This document shows positions 10,937-23,035 of a stretch of 64,000 bases of DNA, in pieces (the stretch's first letter is position 1; each line of letters starts with the position of its first letter). Under the pieces are notes generated by a model. It did no database searches and was not told where the DNA came from. It saw only the letters and a list, made by a program, of their open reading frames with translations. The stretch comes from Bradyrhizobium sp. CCBAU 51627 (GTDB lineage Bacteria; Pseudomonadota; Alphaproteobacteria; Rhizobiales; Xanthobacteraceae). The stretch lies in the NCBI RefSeq assembly GCF_028128765.1, contig NZ_LBJG01000090.1:62001-126000 (forward strand). The letters run 5' to 3'. Position numbers and translations under genes: made by a program.

Positions 10937-11096
10937 ATCAACATCCCTGTCTTGAAGGAGGCTACTCCTTTAAGTTCCCAATATAGGCGAGGTTTCGACC
11001 GAATATGTTGCTTTTTCCTCATCTTGGAAGGCCGAGCGGCCTCTTCGATGCGGCCAAACGCCTCGATCACGGCGTCGCGAGGCCCGGATATGGAAA

Positions 11097-11120
11097 CGGC
11101 CAGGCTTTGAGGCCTGGCCG
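11097..11120 (-). terminator. Probable intrinsic terminator of cycM
   Basis: A 9-bp GC-rich stem (CGGCCAGGC / GCCTGGCCG) with a 6-nt loop, about 30 nt beyond the cycM stop codon. On the minus strand it is followed by TTTCC, a short U-tract. It separates cycM from the yej operon, which is transcribed in the same direction. Confidence 0.6.
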
Positions 11121-11148
11121 CATGTCCAAGATCGAAGACTGAAGCGCC

Positions 11149-11703
11149 TTATTTCGCCGCGGTCGGCAGCGGTTTCGGGTTGTCGGAGAGGCTGTTCAGG
11201 TAGGCGATGACGTCGGCACGCTCGCTGTCCTTCGGGATGCCGGCAAAGCCCATCGCGGTGCCAGGGATGTCGCCCTTCGGATTGGCGATGAACTTGTTCA
11301 GCTCGTCGATGGTCCAGGTACCGCCCTTGGCCTTCATCGCGGCCGAGAAGTTGAAACCGTTGCGGCCTTCGCCGCGGTGGTCGCCGACGATGCCGTAAAG
11401 GTTCGGACCGACGCGGTTCGGACCGCCCTTCTCGAAGGTGTGGCAGGCGGCGCACTTCTTGGCGGCGGCTGCGCCCTTCTCGACGGACGCCGTCTGGAGC
11501 AGCTTTTCAATCGGCTCTGAGGCGGCAGCGGCCGCGGGCGCGCCGCCCTTGTCGCCGGCCTCTTCCTTCACGGCGATCTCGAAACCCGGCTTTGCCGGCA
11601 TCTTGGGCGAGAACAGCGCCTGGGCGGTGAAGCTCGTCACCAGCAAAACGAGACAAGTACCGAGCACGGCACCGATAATCTTGTTGAGTTCGAAAGAGTC
11701 CAT
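11149..11703 (-). CDS. cycM: Membrane-anchored cytochrome c (CycM type)
   Basis: Electron carrier of the respiratory chain, 184 aa. In Bradyrhizobium, CycM passes electrons from the bc1 complex to the aa3-type oxidase while tethered to the inner membrane. The ATG at 11703 gives MDSFELNK followed by a single uncleaved membrane anchor (IIGAVLGTCLVLLVTSFTA). An Ala/Glu-rich linker follows, then a class I cytochrome c domain with the haem site CAACHTF (about residues 87-91) and a distal Met ligand in GTAMGFAG. An in-frame GTG or ATG slightly upstream is possible, but the start used here matches the known family N-terminus. It is monocistronic, with its own terminator. Confidence 0.93.
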   Translation of the reverse strand: MDSFELNKIIGAVLGTCLVLLVTSFTAQALFSPKMPAKPGFEIAVKEEAGDKGGAPAAAAASEPIEKLLQTASVEKGAAAAKKCAACHTFEKGGPNRVGPNLYGIVGDHRGEGRNGFNFSAAMKAKGGTWTIDELNKFIANPKGDIPGTAMGFAGIPKDSERADVIAYLNSLSDNPKPLPTAAK

Positions 11704-11883
11704 TTCCGGCCAGGCCCCACACCGCAAGAAGGAATAAGCGGCCGGGCGGCCGCCAGGACGAGCCTCGGGAGAATCAGACGTTCCTTATTGTTTCCCCGAG
11801 TTTTGCCATTCAGATATCGGTTTGCCCGGGGTCTGGCAACCCGTATAAGCGGTCCCGCTTTCAGCCCGTCCCCACCCATTTCC

Positions 11884-11902
11884 CGGAGCGGAAAACGCTC
11901 CG
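11884..11902 (+). promoter_or_regulatory. Leader hairpin upstream of kdsB
   Basis: A 7-bp stem (CGGAGCG / CGCTCCG) with a GAAAA loop lies 19 nt before the kdsB start, in the 218-bp divergent spacer between cycM and kdsB. A short T-run follows, so it could be a leader hairpin or attenuator. No operator for a known regulator was recognised in the rest of the spacer. Confidence 0.35.
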
Positions 11903-11921
11903 TTTCCAGGTCCTTGAACTG

Positions 11922-12662
11922 ATGACCGATTCCCGCATCCTGGTGCTGATCCCGGCCCGCATGGCCGCCACCCGCCTGCCCGGCAAGCCGCTCGCCGATA
12001 TCGCGGGCCTGCCGATGATCGTGCATGTGATGCGGCGCGCCGTGGCCGCCGGGATCGGCCGGGTCGCAGTGGCGACCGATACGGCGGAAATCGCCGCGGT
12101 CGTGACCGCCCATGGCGGCGAGGCCGTGATGACGCGCCCGGAGCACCCTTCCGGCTCCGACCGCATCCATGAGGCCATGCAGAAGCTCGATCCGGCGGGG
12201 AAAGCCGACATCGTGGTCAATCTCCAGGGCGATTTCCCGACGATCACCGTCGACAACATCCGCGAGGTCCTGCCGCCGCTGGAAGACCCTGCCGTGGATA
12301 TCGCCACGCTGGCGTCACAGATCCACACCGAGGAAGAGGACCTCGCCCCGAGCGTCGTGAAGGCGATCGGAACCTCGCTCGGCGGGCGGCGCATGCGGGC
12401 ACTTTATTTCACCCGCGCGACCGCGCCGACCGGCGACGGACCGCGCTACCACCATATCGGCCTTTACGCCTATCGCCGCGCCGCGCTGGAACGCTACGTT
12501 TCGCTGCCACCCTCGCCGCTGGAATTGCAGGAGAAGCTCGAGCAGCTCCGCGCGCTGGAGGCCGGGATGCGCATCGACTTCACCATCGTCGACACCGTTC
12601 CCCGCGGGGTCGACACGCCGGCGGACCTCGAGACCGCCCGCAGCATCCTTTCCAAATCCTGA
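11922..12662 (+). CDS. kdsB: 3-deoxy-manno-octulosonate cytidylyltransferase (CMP-Kdo synthetase)
   Basis: Activates Kdo with CTP to give CMP-Kdo for the inner core of lipopolysaccharide; cytosolic, 246 aa. The N-terminal nucleotide-binding motif IPARMAATRLPGKPL (about residues 10-24) is diagnostic of KdsB. TRPEHPSGSDR and NLQGDFP supply substrate- and magnesium-binding residues, and HIGLYAYRR is the conserved C-terminal strand. Most enterobacterial enzymes read GDEP where this one reads GDFP. It is followed 21 bp later by pheA on the same strand, so the two are likely co-transcribed although they belong to different pathways. Confidence 0.95.
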   Translation: MTDSRILVLIPARMAATRLPGKPLADIAGLPMIVHVMRRAVAAGIGRVAVATDTAEIAAVVTAHGGEAVMTRPEHPSGSDRIHEAMQKLDPAGKADIVVNLQGDFPTITVDNIREVLPPLEDPAVDIATLASQIHTEEEDLAPSVVKAIGTSLGGRRMRALYFTRATAPTGDGPRYHHIGLYAYRRAALERYVSLPPSPLELQEKLEQLRALEAGMRIDFTIVDTVPRGVDTPADLETARSILSKS

Positions 12663-12683
12663 GCCGCTGCTACAAGGCCGACC

Positions 12684-13541
12684 ATGAGCAAGCTGAAGAT
12701 CGCATTCCAGGGCGAACCTGGCGCCAATTCCCACATCGCCATCGTCGAGGCCTATCCCGACGCCGAGCCGATGCCCTGCGCCACTTTCGAGGACGCGCTG
12801 TCGGCGATCTCCTCGGGCGAGGCCGATCTCGGCATGATCCCGATCGAGAATTCGGTCGCCGGCCGCGTTGCCGACATCCATCATCTGCTGCCGGCTTCCG
12901 GCCTCTTCATCATCGGCGAATGGTTCTTGCCGGTCCGGCATCAGCTGATGGCGGTGAAGGGGACCAAGCTTGAAGACATCAAGAGCGTCGAGAGCCATGT
13001 CCACGCGCTCGGCCAGTGCCGGCGCGTCATCCGCAAGCTCGGCATCAAGCCAATCGTCCACGCCGATACCGCCGGCAGCGCCCGCGACATCTCCGAGCGC
13101 AACGACAAGACCGTCGCTGCGATCGCCTCGCGCCTCGCCGCAAAGATCTACGGCCTCGACATCCTCGCCGAGGACATCGAGGACGAGTCCCACAACACCA
13201 CGCGCTTCGTGGTGCTGGCGCGGGAGCCGAAATGGGCGCCGCAAGGGTCAGGCCCGCTGGTCACGACTTTTGTCTTCCGGGTGCGCAACCTCCCCGCCGC
13301 GCTCTACAAGGCGCTCGGCGGCTTTGCCACCAACGGCGTCAACATGACCAAGCTCGAAAGCTACATGGTCGACGGCAATTTCTTCGCCACGCAGTTTTAC
13401 GCCGACGTCGATGGTCATCCCGAAGACAAGGGCCTGGCGTTCGCGATCGAGGAGCTGAAATTCTTCTCGCGCGAATTCCGTATCGTCGGCGTGTATCCGG
13501 GACATCCCTTCCGCGCGACGTTCAGCGAGAAGGCGGATTAG
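12684..13541 (+). CDS. pheA: Prephenate dehydratase
   Basis: Converts prephenate to phenylpyruvate in phenylalanine synthesis; cytosolic, 285 aa. It is a monofunctional enzyme without a chorismate mutase domain. The catalytic domain begins KIAFQGEPGANSHIA and carries the essential TRF motif in HNTTRFVVL (about residues 172-180). A C-terminal ACT domain follows (about 190-280) with GALYK-like and KLESYM motifs, the usual site of phenylalanine feedback inhibition. It probably shares a transcript with kdsB. The downstream gene is convergent across a palindromic repeat. Confidence 0.95.
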   Translation: MSKLKIAFQGEPGANSHIAIVEAYPDAEPMPCATFEDALSAISSGEADLGMIPIENSVAGRVADIHHLLPASGLFIIGEWFLPVRHQLMAVKGTKLEDIKSVESHVHALGQCRRVIRKLGIKPIVHADTAGSARDISERNDKTVAAIASRLAAKIYGLDILAEDIEDESHNTTRFVVLAREPKWAPQGSGPLVTTFVFRVRNLPAALYKALGGFATNGVNMTKLESYMVDGNFFATQFYADVDGHPEDKGLAFAIEELKFFSREFRIVGVYPGHPFRATFSEKAD

Positions 13542-13545
13542 TCTC

Positions 13546-13660
13546 GTGTCCCGGACGCGCGAAGCGCGAGCAGGGACCCAGGGGCAGCGATCTCCAGACT
13601 ACGATGGGCCTCGGCTCTGCAGCGCACCGCTGACGAAGCGCTGCGCTGCGTCCGGGGCAC
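13546..13660. repeat. Long palindromic intergenic repeat, copy 1
   Basis: Ends in near-perfect inverted arms: GTGTCCCGGACGC at 13546-13558 and GCGTCCGGGGCAC at 13648-13660 (one mismatch). The internal sequence (CTCTGCAGCGCACCGC and similar) is related to the repeat at 20050-20179. It fills the whole space between the convergent pheA and monooxygenase genes and could act as a bidirectional terminator. Confidence 0.65.
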
Positions 13661-13669
13661 GAGCGTTGC

Positions 13670-14683
13670 CTAAGCCACGCTCTCGAGCCCGAACGCTTCC
13701 GCCAGCAGCGCATACGACTTCTTCCGCGCCTCGTGGTCGTACACGGCCGTGATTACCATCAGCTCGTCCGGTTTGCTCGCCTCGATCAGCGGCTGAAGCT
13801 TTCTCTGCACCGTCGCCGGATTGCCGACGAATAGGCGCGAACGGTTGCGTGCGATCGAGGTTCGCTCTGAATCCGCATAAGGATAGGCCAGCGCCTCCTC
13901 GACGCTCGGCAGCGGCAGATATTGGCCGCGATCGCGGCGCAGGCGGTTGAGGTCGAACGAAGTGGCAAGCCTTTCGGCCTCCTCGTCGGTGTCCGCGGTG
14001 ATCACGGCAACGGCGAGGATCGCGTGCGGCGTCGCGCGCCAGGCCGAGGGCTGGAAGCGGTTGCGATAATGCACCATCGCGTCGACCGCATCGTGGGATG
14101 CGAAGTGATGCGCGAAGGCGAAGCCCATGCCGACTTGCGCAGCGAGCTCCGAGGAATAATCGCTGGAGCCGAGCAGCCAGATCGGCGGCAGCTTCGTGTC
14201 GTCAGGCATCGCGACGACGTTGTGGTAGGGATGGCCGGCGGGGAATTCGCGGGTCTCCCACAAAATCAGTTCATGCAACCGCTCCAGAAAATCGTCGCCC
14301 TCGCGGCGATCGAGCCGGCTTCGGAGGGCATAGGCAGTCGCACCATCGGTGCCGGGCGCGCGGCCGAGACCGAGGTCGATGCGGCCGGGAAACAATGCCT
14401 CCAGCATCTTGAAACGCTCAGCGACCACCAGTGGGGCGTGGTTGGGCAGCATCACGCCGCCGGAGCCGACGCGGATGTGCTTCGTCACCGCCGCGATCTG
14501 CCCGATCATCACGTCGGGCGCCGGGCTCGCGACCGAAGCAAGGTTATGGTGCTCGGCCAGCCAGTAGCGGACATAGCCGAGATCATCGACATGGCGGGCC
14601 AGGTCGATGCTATTGCGCAGCGCGGCGGCGGGCCGGGTCGCCGTGGTGACGACGGACAGGTCGAGGACCGAGAGCGGGATCAT
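13670..14683 (-). CDS. LLM class flavin-dependent oxidoreductase
   Basis: Predicted flavin-dependent monooxygenase of the bacterial luciferase superfamily, 337 aa, cytosolic. It begins IPLSVLDLSVV and has YWLAEHHN (about residues 42-49), the strongly conserved 'luciferase-like group 1' motif, followed by GSGGVMLPNHAPLVVAERF. The Pro- and Gly-rich GLGRAPGTD segment is also typical. These enzymes use reduced FMN from a partner reductase; the substrate cannot be deduced, and no reductase gene is adjacent. It is convergent with pheA, and 402 bp separate its start from metF on the opposite strand. Confidence 0.88.
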   Translation of the reverse strand: MIPLSVLDLSVVTTATRPAAALRNSIDLARHVDDLGYVRYWLAEHHNLASVASPAPDVMIGQIAAVTKHIRVGSGGVMLPNHAPLVVAERFKMLEALFPGRIDLGLGRAPGTDGATAYALRSRLDRREGDDFLERLHELILWETREFPAGHPYHNVVAMPDDTKLPPIWLLGSSDYSSELAAQVGMGFAFAHHFASHDAVDAMVHYRNRFQPSAWRATPHAILAVAVITADTDEEAERLATSFDLNRLRRDRGQYLPLPSVEEALAYPYADSERTSIARNRSRLFVGNPATVQRKLQPLIEASKPDELMVITAVYDHEARKKSYALLAEAFGLESVA

Positions 14684-15085
14684 GGCGCGCTAACGTAGTG
14701 GAGGGACGCGGGGCGGCAATGGGCTGGCGACGCAGGGCTGGCGCGCGCGGGCCGTGAACCCGGGCGCCGGGGATCGAACTGACCAAGGTGGGACGAATGC
14801 GGGGCATTAAATCTACCTTTCACATTGCCCACACGACTCGATCGCCCCAAACGGAGAGCATAGAAAGAGTAACTAATTGTAATACCATCAATATTATTGA
14901 GATACCGAATTTCCCAACAACGCAGCGTAGCACACCAAATTTCGCGTTTCCGACGGTAAAGTGGGCCATTTCCCATCTACGATGGGCTGTCGAATGCGAT
15001 GACTTTGGCTTATTTTAGCACCTTCCGATCGAGACCTGACCGTCGGCCGCCGAGGCTTGGCGATATCCCCGGAGTGAGTGGTGCC
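14684..15085. promoter_or_regulatory. AT-rich divergent control region before metF, with a 13-bp palindrome
   Basis: A 402-bp non-coding stretch between the monooxygenase and metF. From about 14800 to 15010 it is clearly richer in A+T than the rest of the window. It contains the perfect odd palindrome TCAATATTATTGA at 14888-14900, a candidate operator. A SAM-I, SAM-II or cobalamin riboswitch core was looked for by eye and not recognised. The metF start is preceded by GGAGTGAG at 15071-15078. Confidence 0.4.
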
Positions 15086-16006
15086 ATGACCGATCTGACG
15101 ACGCCCGCGACAGCCGACGGGCAAAACGGGCACCTGAAGCGGCCTGCGATCTCGTTCGAGTTCTTCCCGCCAAAGACGGAAGACATGGAGCGGAATCTCT
15201 GGGAGACGATCAACCGGTTGGCGCCCCTCGAGCCGAAATTTGTCTCGGTGACCTATGGCGCCGGCGGCTCGACCCGGGAGCGGACCCATTCGACCATCGC
15301 GCGCATCCTCAAGGAGACCGCGCTGCTGCCGGCGGCGCATCTGACCTGCGTCGGCGCCTCGCGCGGCGAGATCGACGAGATCGTCGACCGCTACCACGAG
15401 GTCGGCGTCCGCCACATCGTGGCGTTGCGCGGCGATCCCGCCGGCGGCATCGGCACACCCTACTCCAGCCATCCCGAGGGCTACCAGAGTTCGGCCGACC
15501 TCGTCGCGGGAATCAAGAAGCGCCACCCCGACATCGAGATCTCGGTCTCGGCCTATCCCGAGAAGCACCCCGAAGCGCGCGACTTCGACGCCGATATCGA
15601 CACGTTGAAGGCCAAGGTCGACGCCGGCGCGACACGCGCGATCACGCAGGTCTTCTTCGATAACGACTTTTACTTCCGCTATCTCGACCGCGTCCGTGCG
15701 CGCGGCATCGACATCCCGATCGTGCCCGGCATCATGCCCATGCACAATTTCAAGCAGGCGCGCAATTTCGTCACCCGGAACGGCACCAGCGTGCCCGACT
15801 GGCTCGCCGCGAAATTCGAGGGTCTCGATGAGGACGCGGAGACCCGCAAGCTGGTCGCCGCAACCGTCGCCGCCGGCCAGGTCCAGAAGCTGGCAAAGCA
15901 CGGCGTCGACACCTTCCATTTCTACACCATGAACCGTGCCGATCTCGTGTTCGCGATCAGCCATTTGCTCGGCATCCGCGCCAACAGCGCGCAGAAGGCG
16001 GCTTAA
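15086..16006 (+). CDS. metF: 5,10-methylenetetrahydrofolate reductase
   Basis: Reduces methylene-THF to 5-methyl-THF, the methyl donor used by the MetH enzyme encoded next door. It is a cytosolic flavoprotein of 306 aa. The motif SFEFFPPKTEDME opens the TIM barrel; LRGDPAGG and the QVFFDND segment contribute to FAD and folate binding. The frame is open back to 14999, but the ATG at 15086 has a GGAG site upstream and leaves a normal-length protein. The metH start follows 6 bp after its stop, so the two consecutive steps of the methyl branch form one operon. Confidence 0.94.
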   Translation: MTDLTTPATADGQNGHLKRPAISFEFFPPKTEDMERNLWETINRLAPLEPKFVSVTYGAGGSTRERTHSTIARILKETALLPAAHLTCVGASRGEIDEIVDRYHEVGVRHIVALRGDPAGGIGTPYSSHPEGYQSSADLVAGIKKRHPDIEISVSAYPEKHPEARDFDADIDTLKAKVDAGATRAITQVFFDNDFYFRYLDRVRARGIDIPIVPGIMPMHNFKQARNFVTRNGTSVPDWLAAKFEGLDEDAETRKLVAATVAAGQVQKLAKHGVDTFHFYTMNRADLVFAISHLLGIRANSAQKAA

Positions 16007-16012
16007 GACACC

Positions 16013-19864
<3,852 letters not shown>

Positions 19865-19890
19865 CGGCCACGAACGCGAAAGGCGAAAAG

Positions 19891-19917
19891 AACCCCATGC
19901 ACAGTAGGGATGGGGTT
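19891..19917 (+). terminator. Possible metH terminator hairpin
   Basis: Stem AACCCCAT / ATGGGGTT (8 bp) with an 11-nt loop, 27 nt beyond the metH stop. Only a weak T-run follows, so termination is uncertain. The rest of the 320-bp spacer up to the GST gene holds the repeat at 20050-20179 and no convincing gene. Confidence 0.4.
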
Positions 19918-20049
19918 GAAATGACTGGCGATATTTCGGCGTTGCCGAAAATCACTTGCTCCGTCGGGCAAAACACCTGTATGAAGACAGGATCGGCCGC
20001 AATGTCAGTTTCGCACCCTGACAGACGCGAGTGCCCTTCGCTCGGTCTC

Positions 20050-20179
20050 GTGCCCCGGACGCTGCGCAGCACGAAGTGATGCGCTGCAGAGCCGGGGCCC
20101 ACACTTGCTACGTTGCTTGGGTCCATCTGGGTCCCGGCTCTGCGGCGTAGCATTACACGCTGCACCGCGTCCGGGACAC
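20050..20179. repeat. Long palindromic intergenic repeat, copy 2
   Basis: Inverted ends GTGCCCCGGACGC (20050-20062) and GCGTCCGGGACAC (20167-20179) match the ends of the repeat at 13546-13660. The interior (CTGCAGAGCCGGGGCCCA and CTGGGTCCCGGCTCTG) forms a second, nested inverted repeat. It lies between the convergent metH and GST genes. Confidence 0.65.
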
Positions 20180-20184
20180 GGGCC

Positions 20185-20814
20185 TCACCCCTTCGGCGGC
20201 GCCAGTGGCTGCAGGATTTCCCTGAACGGCGCGAGTGCCTCGCAGCGATCGGCGTGTGCTGACAGCGCCGGATAACGTGCCGTGTCGAACAGCTGCGAAT
20301 GGGCCTCGCGGGTGAAGCGGACGACGCAGGCGACGGCGATGTCGGCATGGCCGATGCGCGTCCCCAGCCAGTACGGCGTCGTCACCTTGGCGCGCTCGGC
20401 CTCCAGCACGGCGAGCACATCGCCGATCTGCGCCTGGCAGCGCTCGACCCACAGCGCGAGCTGCTCCTTGCGCAGCACGCGTTCGTACAGCAGGCTGACG
20501 GCCTTGTCGCCGAGTCCGGTCGCGAGCGCGCAGATGCGCAGGTGCCTGCGGCGATCGGCGCCGGCGCGCGGCAGCATCGCTTTTTCAGACCCGACGAGCT
20601 CGTCGAGATAGTCCAGAATGATCGTACTTTCGATCAACGCTTCGCCGTCGTCGAGCACCAGCGTGGGCACGCGGCGCAACGGGTTGTACGGCGCGATCTT
20701 GTCGGCATCGCCGAAGGTCGACCATGGCCTATGCTCGAACGCGAGGCCATAGAGCCGCAGCGCAATCGCGACGCGGCGGACGAAGGGGGAATCATATTGG
20801 CCGATCAGGAACAT
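20185..20814 (-). CDS. Glutathione S-transferase family protein
   Basis: Cytosolic GST-fold protein of 209 aa from the ATG at 20814; an upstream extension to 20937 lacks family sequence. The N-terminal thioredoxin-like domain begins FLIGQYDSPFVRRVAIAL, where the catalytic position is occupied by the Tyr/Ser of the QYDSPF segment. VPTLVLDDGEALIES (about residues 48-62) supplies the cis-proline and the glutathione gamma-glutamyl contact (ES). The C-terminal all-helical domain follows. The substrate is unknown. A decayed copy of its 3' end lies 2.1 kb away at 22905-22985. It is divergent from the dehydratase gene. Confidence 0.88.
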   Translation of the reverse strand: MFLIGQYDSPFVRRVAIALRLYGLAFEHRPWSTFGDADKIAPYNPLRRVPTLVLDDGEALIESTIILDYLDELVGSEKAMLPRAGADRRRHLRICALATGLGDKAVSLLYERVLRKEQLALWVERCQAQIGDVLAVLEAERAKVTTPYWLGTRIGHADIAVACVVRFTREAHSQLFDTARYPALSAHADRCEALAPFREILQPLAPPKG

Positions 20815-20969
20815 CGTTCTCGCTCTTCTCAGTCGTTGGACCAGGCAGGGCCCATCAGTTTCCGCTTTCGGATCGGCGCGACGCAAGGACGATGTTGGAA
20901 ATGGAGCATTGCGCCTGATGCAAGGGCCCCGCGACAACGTCGCTCCGATGCGCTATTAGGGATGACATC

Positions 20970-21917
20970 ATGACAGCGACATCAGACATCACCCGTGAGC
21001 GGATCGCGGCGACCGAGGCCGTCATCCGCCCGCATATCAGGCGCACGCCGTTGATCGCGGCCGATCTCGCCGATTTCGCCCTGCCGGCAGCACCGGTCAC
21101 GTTCAAGCTCGAAATGCTGCAGCATTCCGGATCGTTCAAGGCGCGCGGCGCCTTCGCCAATCTCTTGCTGCGGCAGGTGCCGCAAGCCGGTGTCGTGGCC
21201 GCATCAGGCGGCAATCACGGCGCGGCCGTGGCCTATGCGGCGCAGCGGCTCGGCATTCCCGCCACGATCTTCGTTCCCGACATCACCTCGCCCGCCAAGG
21301 CCGAGCGGATCAGAGGCTACGGCGCCGAGCTCGTGATCGCGGGCAACCGCTACGCCGATGCGCTCGCAGCCAGCGAAGCGCATGTCGCGCGGACCGGCGC
21401 CATGGCTGTTCACGCCTACGACCAGCCCGAAACCCTGATCGGCCAGGGCAGCGTCGGATTGGAGCTGGAGCAGGACGCACCTGATATCGACACGCTGCTG
21501 GTCGCCGTCGGCGGCGGCGGGCTGATCGGCGGCATCGCGGCCTGGAGCGCCGGACGGACCCGCATCATTGCCGTGGAGCCGGAGCAGTCGCCGACCCTGC
21601 ATAGCGCCTTCGCGGCAGGCGCCCCGGTCGACGCACCGGCCGGCGGCCTCGCCGCCGACAGCCTCGCGCCGCGGCGCGTCGGCGAATTGATGTTTCCGAT
21701 CGCGCGCGCCCATGTCGAGCGCGTCGTCCTGGTCAGCGACGATGCGATCCGTCAGGCCCAGGCCGCACTATGGTCGCGCCTGCGCCTGGTCACTGAGCCC
21801 GGCGGCGCGGCCGCGTTCGCGGCGCTGCTGTCGCGCGGCTATCAGCCCGCGCCCGGTGAGCGGATCGCGGTGCTGCTCTGCGGGGGGAATACGACGGCGG
21901 TGAATTTCGACAGCTAG
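20970..21917 (+). CDS. Threonine/serine dehydratase-like PLP enzyme
   Basis: Fold-type II pyridoxal-phosphate enzyme of the threonine/serine dehydratase and serine racemase group, 315 aa, cytosolic. The cofactor lysine lies in SGSFKARGA (about residue 56). ASGGNHGAAVAYAA is the substrate-carboxylate loop, and VAVGGGGLIGGIA (about 173-185) is the phosphate-binding glycine loop. There is no C-terminal ACT-like regulatory domain, so it resembles catabolic or racemase-type enzymes rather than biosynthetic IlvA. It stands alone, divergent from the GST gene; the following 373 bp have no intact gene. Confidence 0.88.
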   Translation: MTATSDITRERIAATEAVIRPHIRRTPLIAADLADFALPAAPVTFKLEMLQHSGSFKARGAFANLLLRQVPQAGVVAASGGNHGAAVAYAAQRLGIPATIFVPDITSPAKAERIRGYGAELVIAGNRYADALAASEAHVARTGAMAVHAYDQPETLIGQGSVGLELEQDAPDIDTLLVAVGGGGLIGGIAAWSAGRTRIIAVEPEQSPTLHSAFAAGAPVDAPAGGLAADSLAPRRVGELMFPIARAHVERVVLVSDDAIRQAQAALWSRLRLVTEPGGAAAFAALLSRGYQPAPGERIAVLLCGGNTTAVNFDS

Positions 21918-22048
21918 CCGCGGACGACAAGATGTCCGGCTCGCGATTGTTCTTCGGCGTCAGACTCTCGCCAAATCCGATCGTGCTGAAGTCCGCGACG
22001 GGCGATATCAAACCATGTACGCGGAAATAGGACGGGTTGGCTAAAGCA

Positions 22049-22162
22049 GATCCGGAAAAAGTGCGAAGCGGTTTTCCCGCGCGACAAACGCGGAACGCGT
22101 TTGCGCGGAGATCATGCGCAAACAAGGACCTGCGCGATGACGATTCAATCTCATTGCGCTTC
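22049..22162. repeat. Dispersed intergenic repeat, 'gatccggaaaa' family, copy 1
   Basis: Begins GATCCGGAAAAAGTGCGAAG and ends near CGCGATGACGATTCAATCTC. The same blocks recur at 27011-27110. The internal CGCGACAAACGCGGAACGCGTTTGCGCG stretch is a self-complementary insert absent from the other copy. The remainder of the gap 21918-22290 shows no gene. Confidence 0.6.
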
Positions 22163-22290
22163 AGGTACATCAGGCATTCGCGCCCCATTGCGTCGCAACA
22201 TCGAAAAGGCACGTTGCAGGCTGATTGAAATATGGTCCCTTGGGAGCTACGCTTTGCTTTCTCGGTTTCATTGGCGAGGAGGGGCTTCCC

Positions 22291-22887
22291 GTGACCAGAC
22301 TTTTGTTCACAAGACTTTGGTTCACAAGAATTGGGTTCCCATTTGCAGCAGTTTGCTCGTTCCTGCTTTTTGTGGGCGAAGCTGGTGCGCAGAGCCTCAC
22401 GCTGAGCAGCCCGGACATCAAGGAAGGTGCAACGATTGCCAACGAGCAGGTCTTCAAAGGCTTTGGCTGCACGGGCAATAACATCTCACCGAGCTTGAGC
22501 TGGAGCGGCGCTCCAGCGGGCACCAAAAGCTTCGCCGTGACAATGTATGATCCTGACGCGCCGACAGGCAGCGGCTGGTGGCATTGGGTCGTCTTCAATC
22601 TTCCACCAACCGCGACCTCGCTTCCCAAAGATGCGGGCGATCCCAAGAAACACCTCATGCCGAAAGGAGCGATTCAGAGCCGCACCGACTTCGGCAGCGA
22701 TGGATATGGCGGCCCATGTCCGCCACAAGGCGACAAGCCGCATCGCTATCAGATCACCATCTTCGCCGTCGACGTCGACAAGCTTCCGGACGCCAAGGAC
22801 CATTCAGCATCCGCAGCGCTGGTCGGCTTCGACCTGCGCTTCCACACGCTGGGCAAGGCGACTCTGACGGGTCTCTACGGCCGCTAA
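22291..22887 (+). CDS. YbhB/YbcL family (PEBP) exported protein
   Basis: Phosphatidylethanolamine-binding-protein fold (Raf-kinase-inhibitor-like), 198 aa from a GTG start. GTG 22291 is chosen because GAGGAGGGG lies 6-8 nt upstream (22276-22284); a TTG 66 bp earlier lacks such a site. The N-terminus is a signal peptide ending FVGEAGA, so the mature protein is probably periplasmic. The family motifs DPDAPTGSGWWHWVV (about residues 86-100) and YGGPCPP with HRYQITIFA form the anion-binding pocket. The biological role of bacterial members is largely unknown. It is monocistronic. Confidence 0.88.
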   Translation: MTRLLFTRLWFTRIGFPFAAVCSFLLFVGEAGAQSLTLSSPDIKEGATIANEQVFKGFGCTGNNISPSLSWSGAPAGTKSFAVTMYDPDAPTGSGWWHWVVFNLPPTATSLPKDAGDPKKHLMPKGAIQSRTDFGSDGYGGPCPPQGDKPHRYQITIFAVDVDKLPDAKDHSASAALVGFDLRFHTLGKATLTGLYGR

Positions 22888-22904
22888 GGCGAGGCGGCGC
22901 AGGC

Positions 22905-22985
22905 TCACCCCTTTGGGAGCTAAGCGGCTGCACGATCTCCTTGAACGGGGCGAGCGCAGCGTTCCGAATCCGCCGATAGTGCCGC
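22905..22985 (-). pseudogene. Decayed 3' end of a glutathione S-transferase gene
   Basis: Read on the minus strand, this stretch gives ALSADSERC, then after a frame change ALAPFKEIVQPL, then AAGGGGTGA at the end. The intact GST at 20185 ends ALSAHADRCEALAPFREILQPLAPPKG. Matching the DNA by eye shows about a 5-nt deletion and a 1-nt deletion relative to the intact gene. Upstream of the remnant the similarity stops at a palindromic repeat (22995-23021). It is therefore a relic of a duplicated GST gene. Confidence 0.65.
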
Positions 22986-22994
22986 GGAGAGAAT

Positions 22995-23021
22995 CCCGGA
23001 TTTCGCTGCGCTCCATCCGGG
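22995..23021. repeat. REP-like palindrome
   Basis: Arms CCCGGAT (22995-23001) and ATCCGGG (23015-23021) around TTCGCTGCGCTCC. This is a very common intergenic element type in bradyrhizobia. It abuts the GST remnant and lies just downstream of glpK. Confidence 0.6.
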
Positions 23022-23035
23022 CTGCAAGAATCCGC

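Noticed and set aside
14684..15085. SAM-II, SAM-I or cobalamin riboswitch before metF-metH
   Set aside because: No conserved core sequence of these classes could be recognised by eye.
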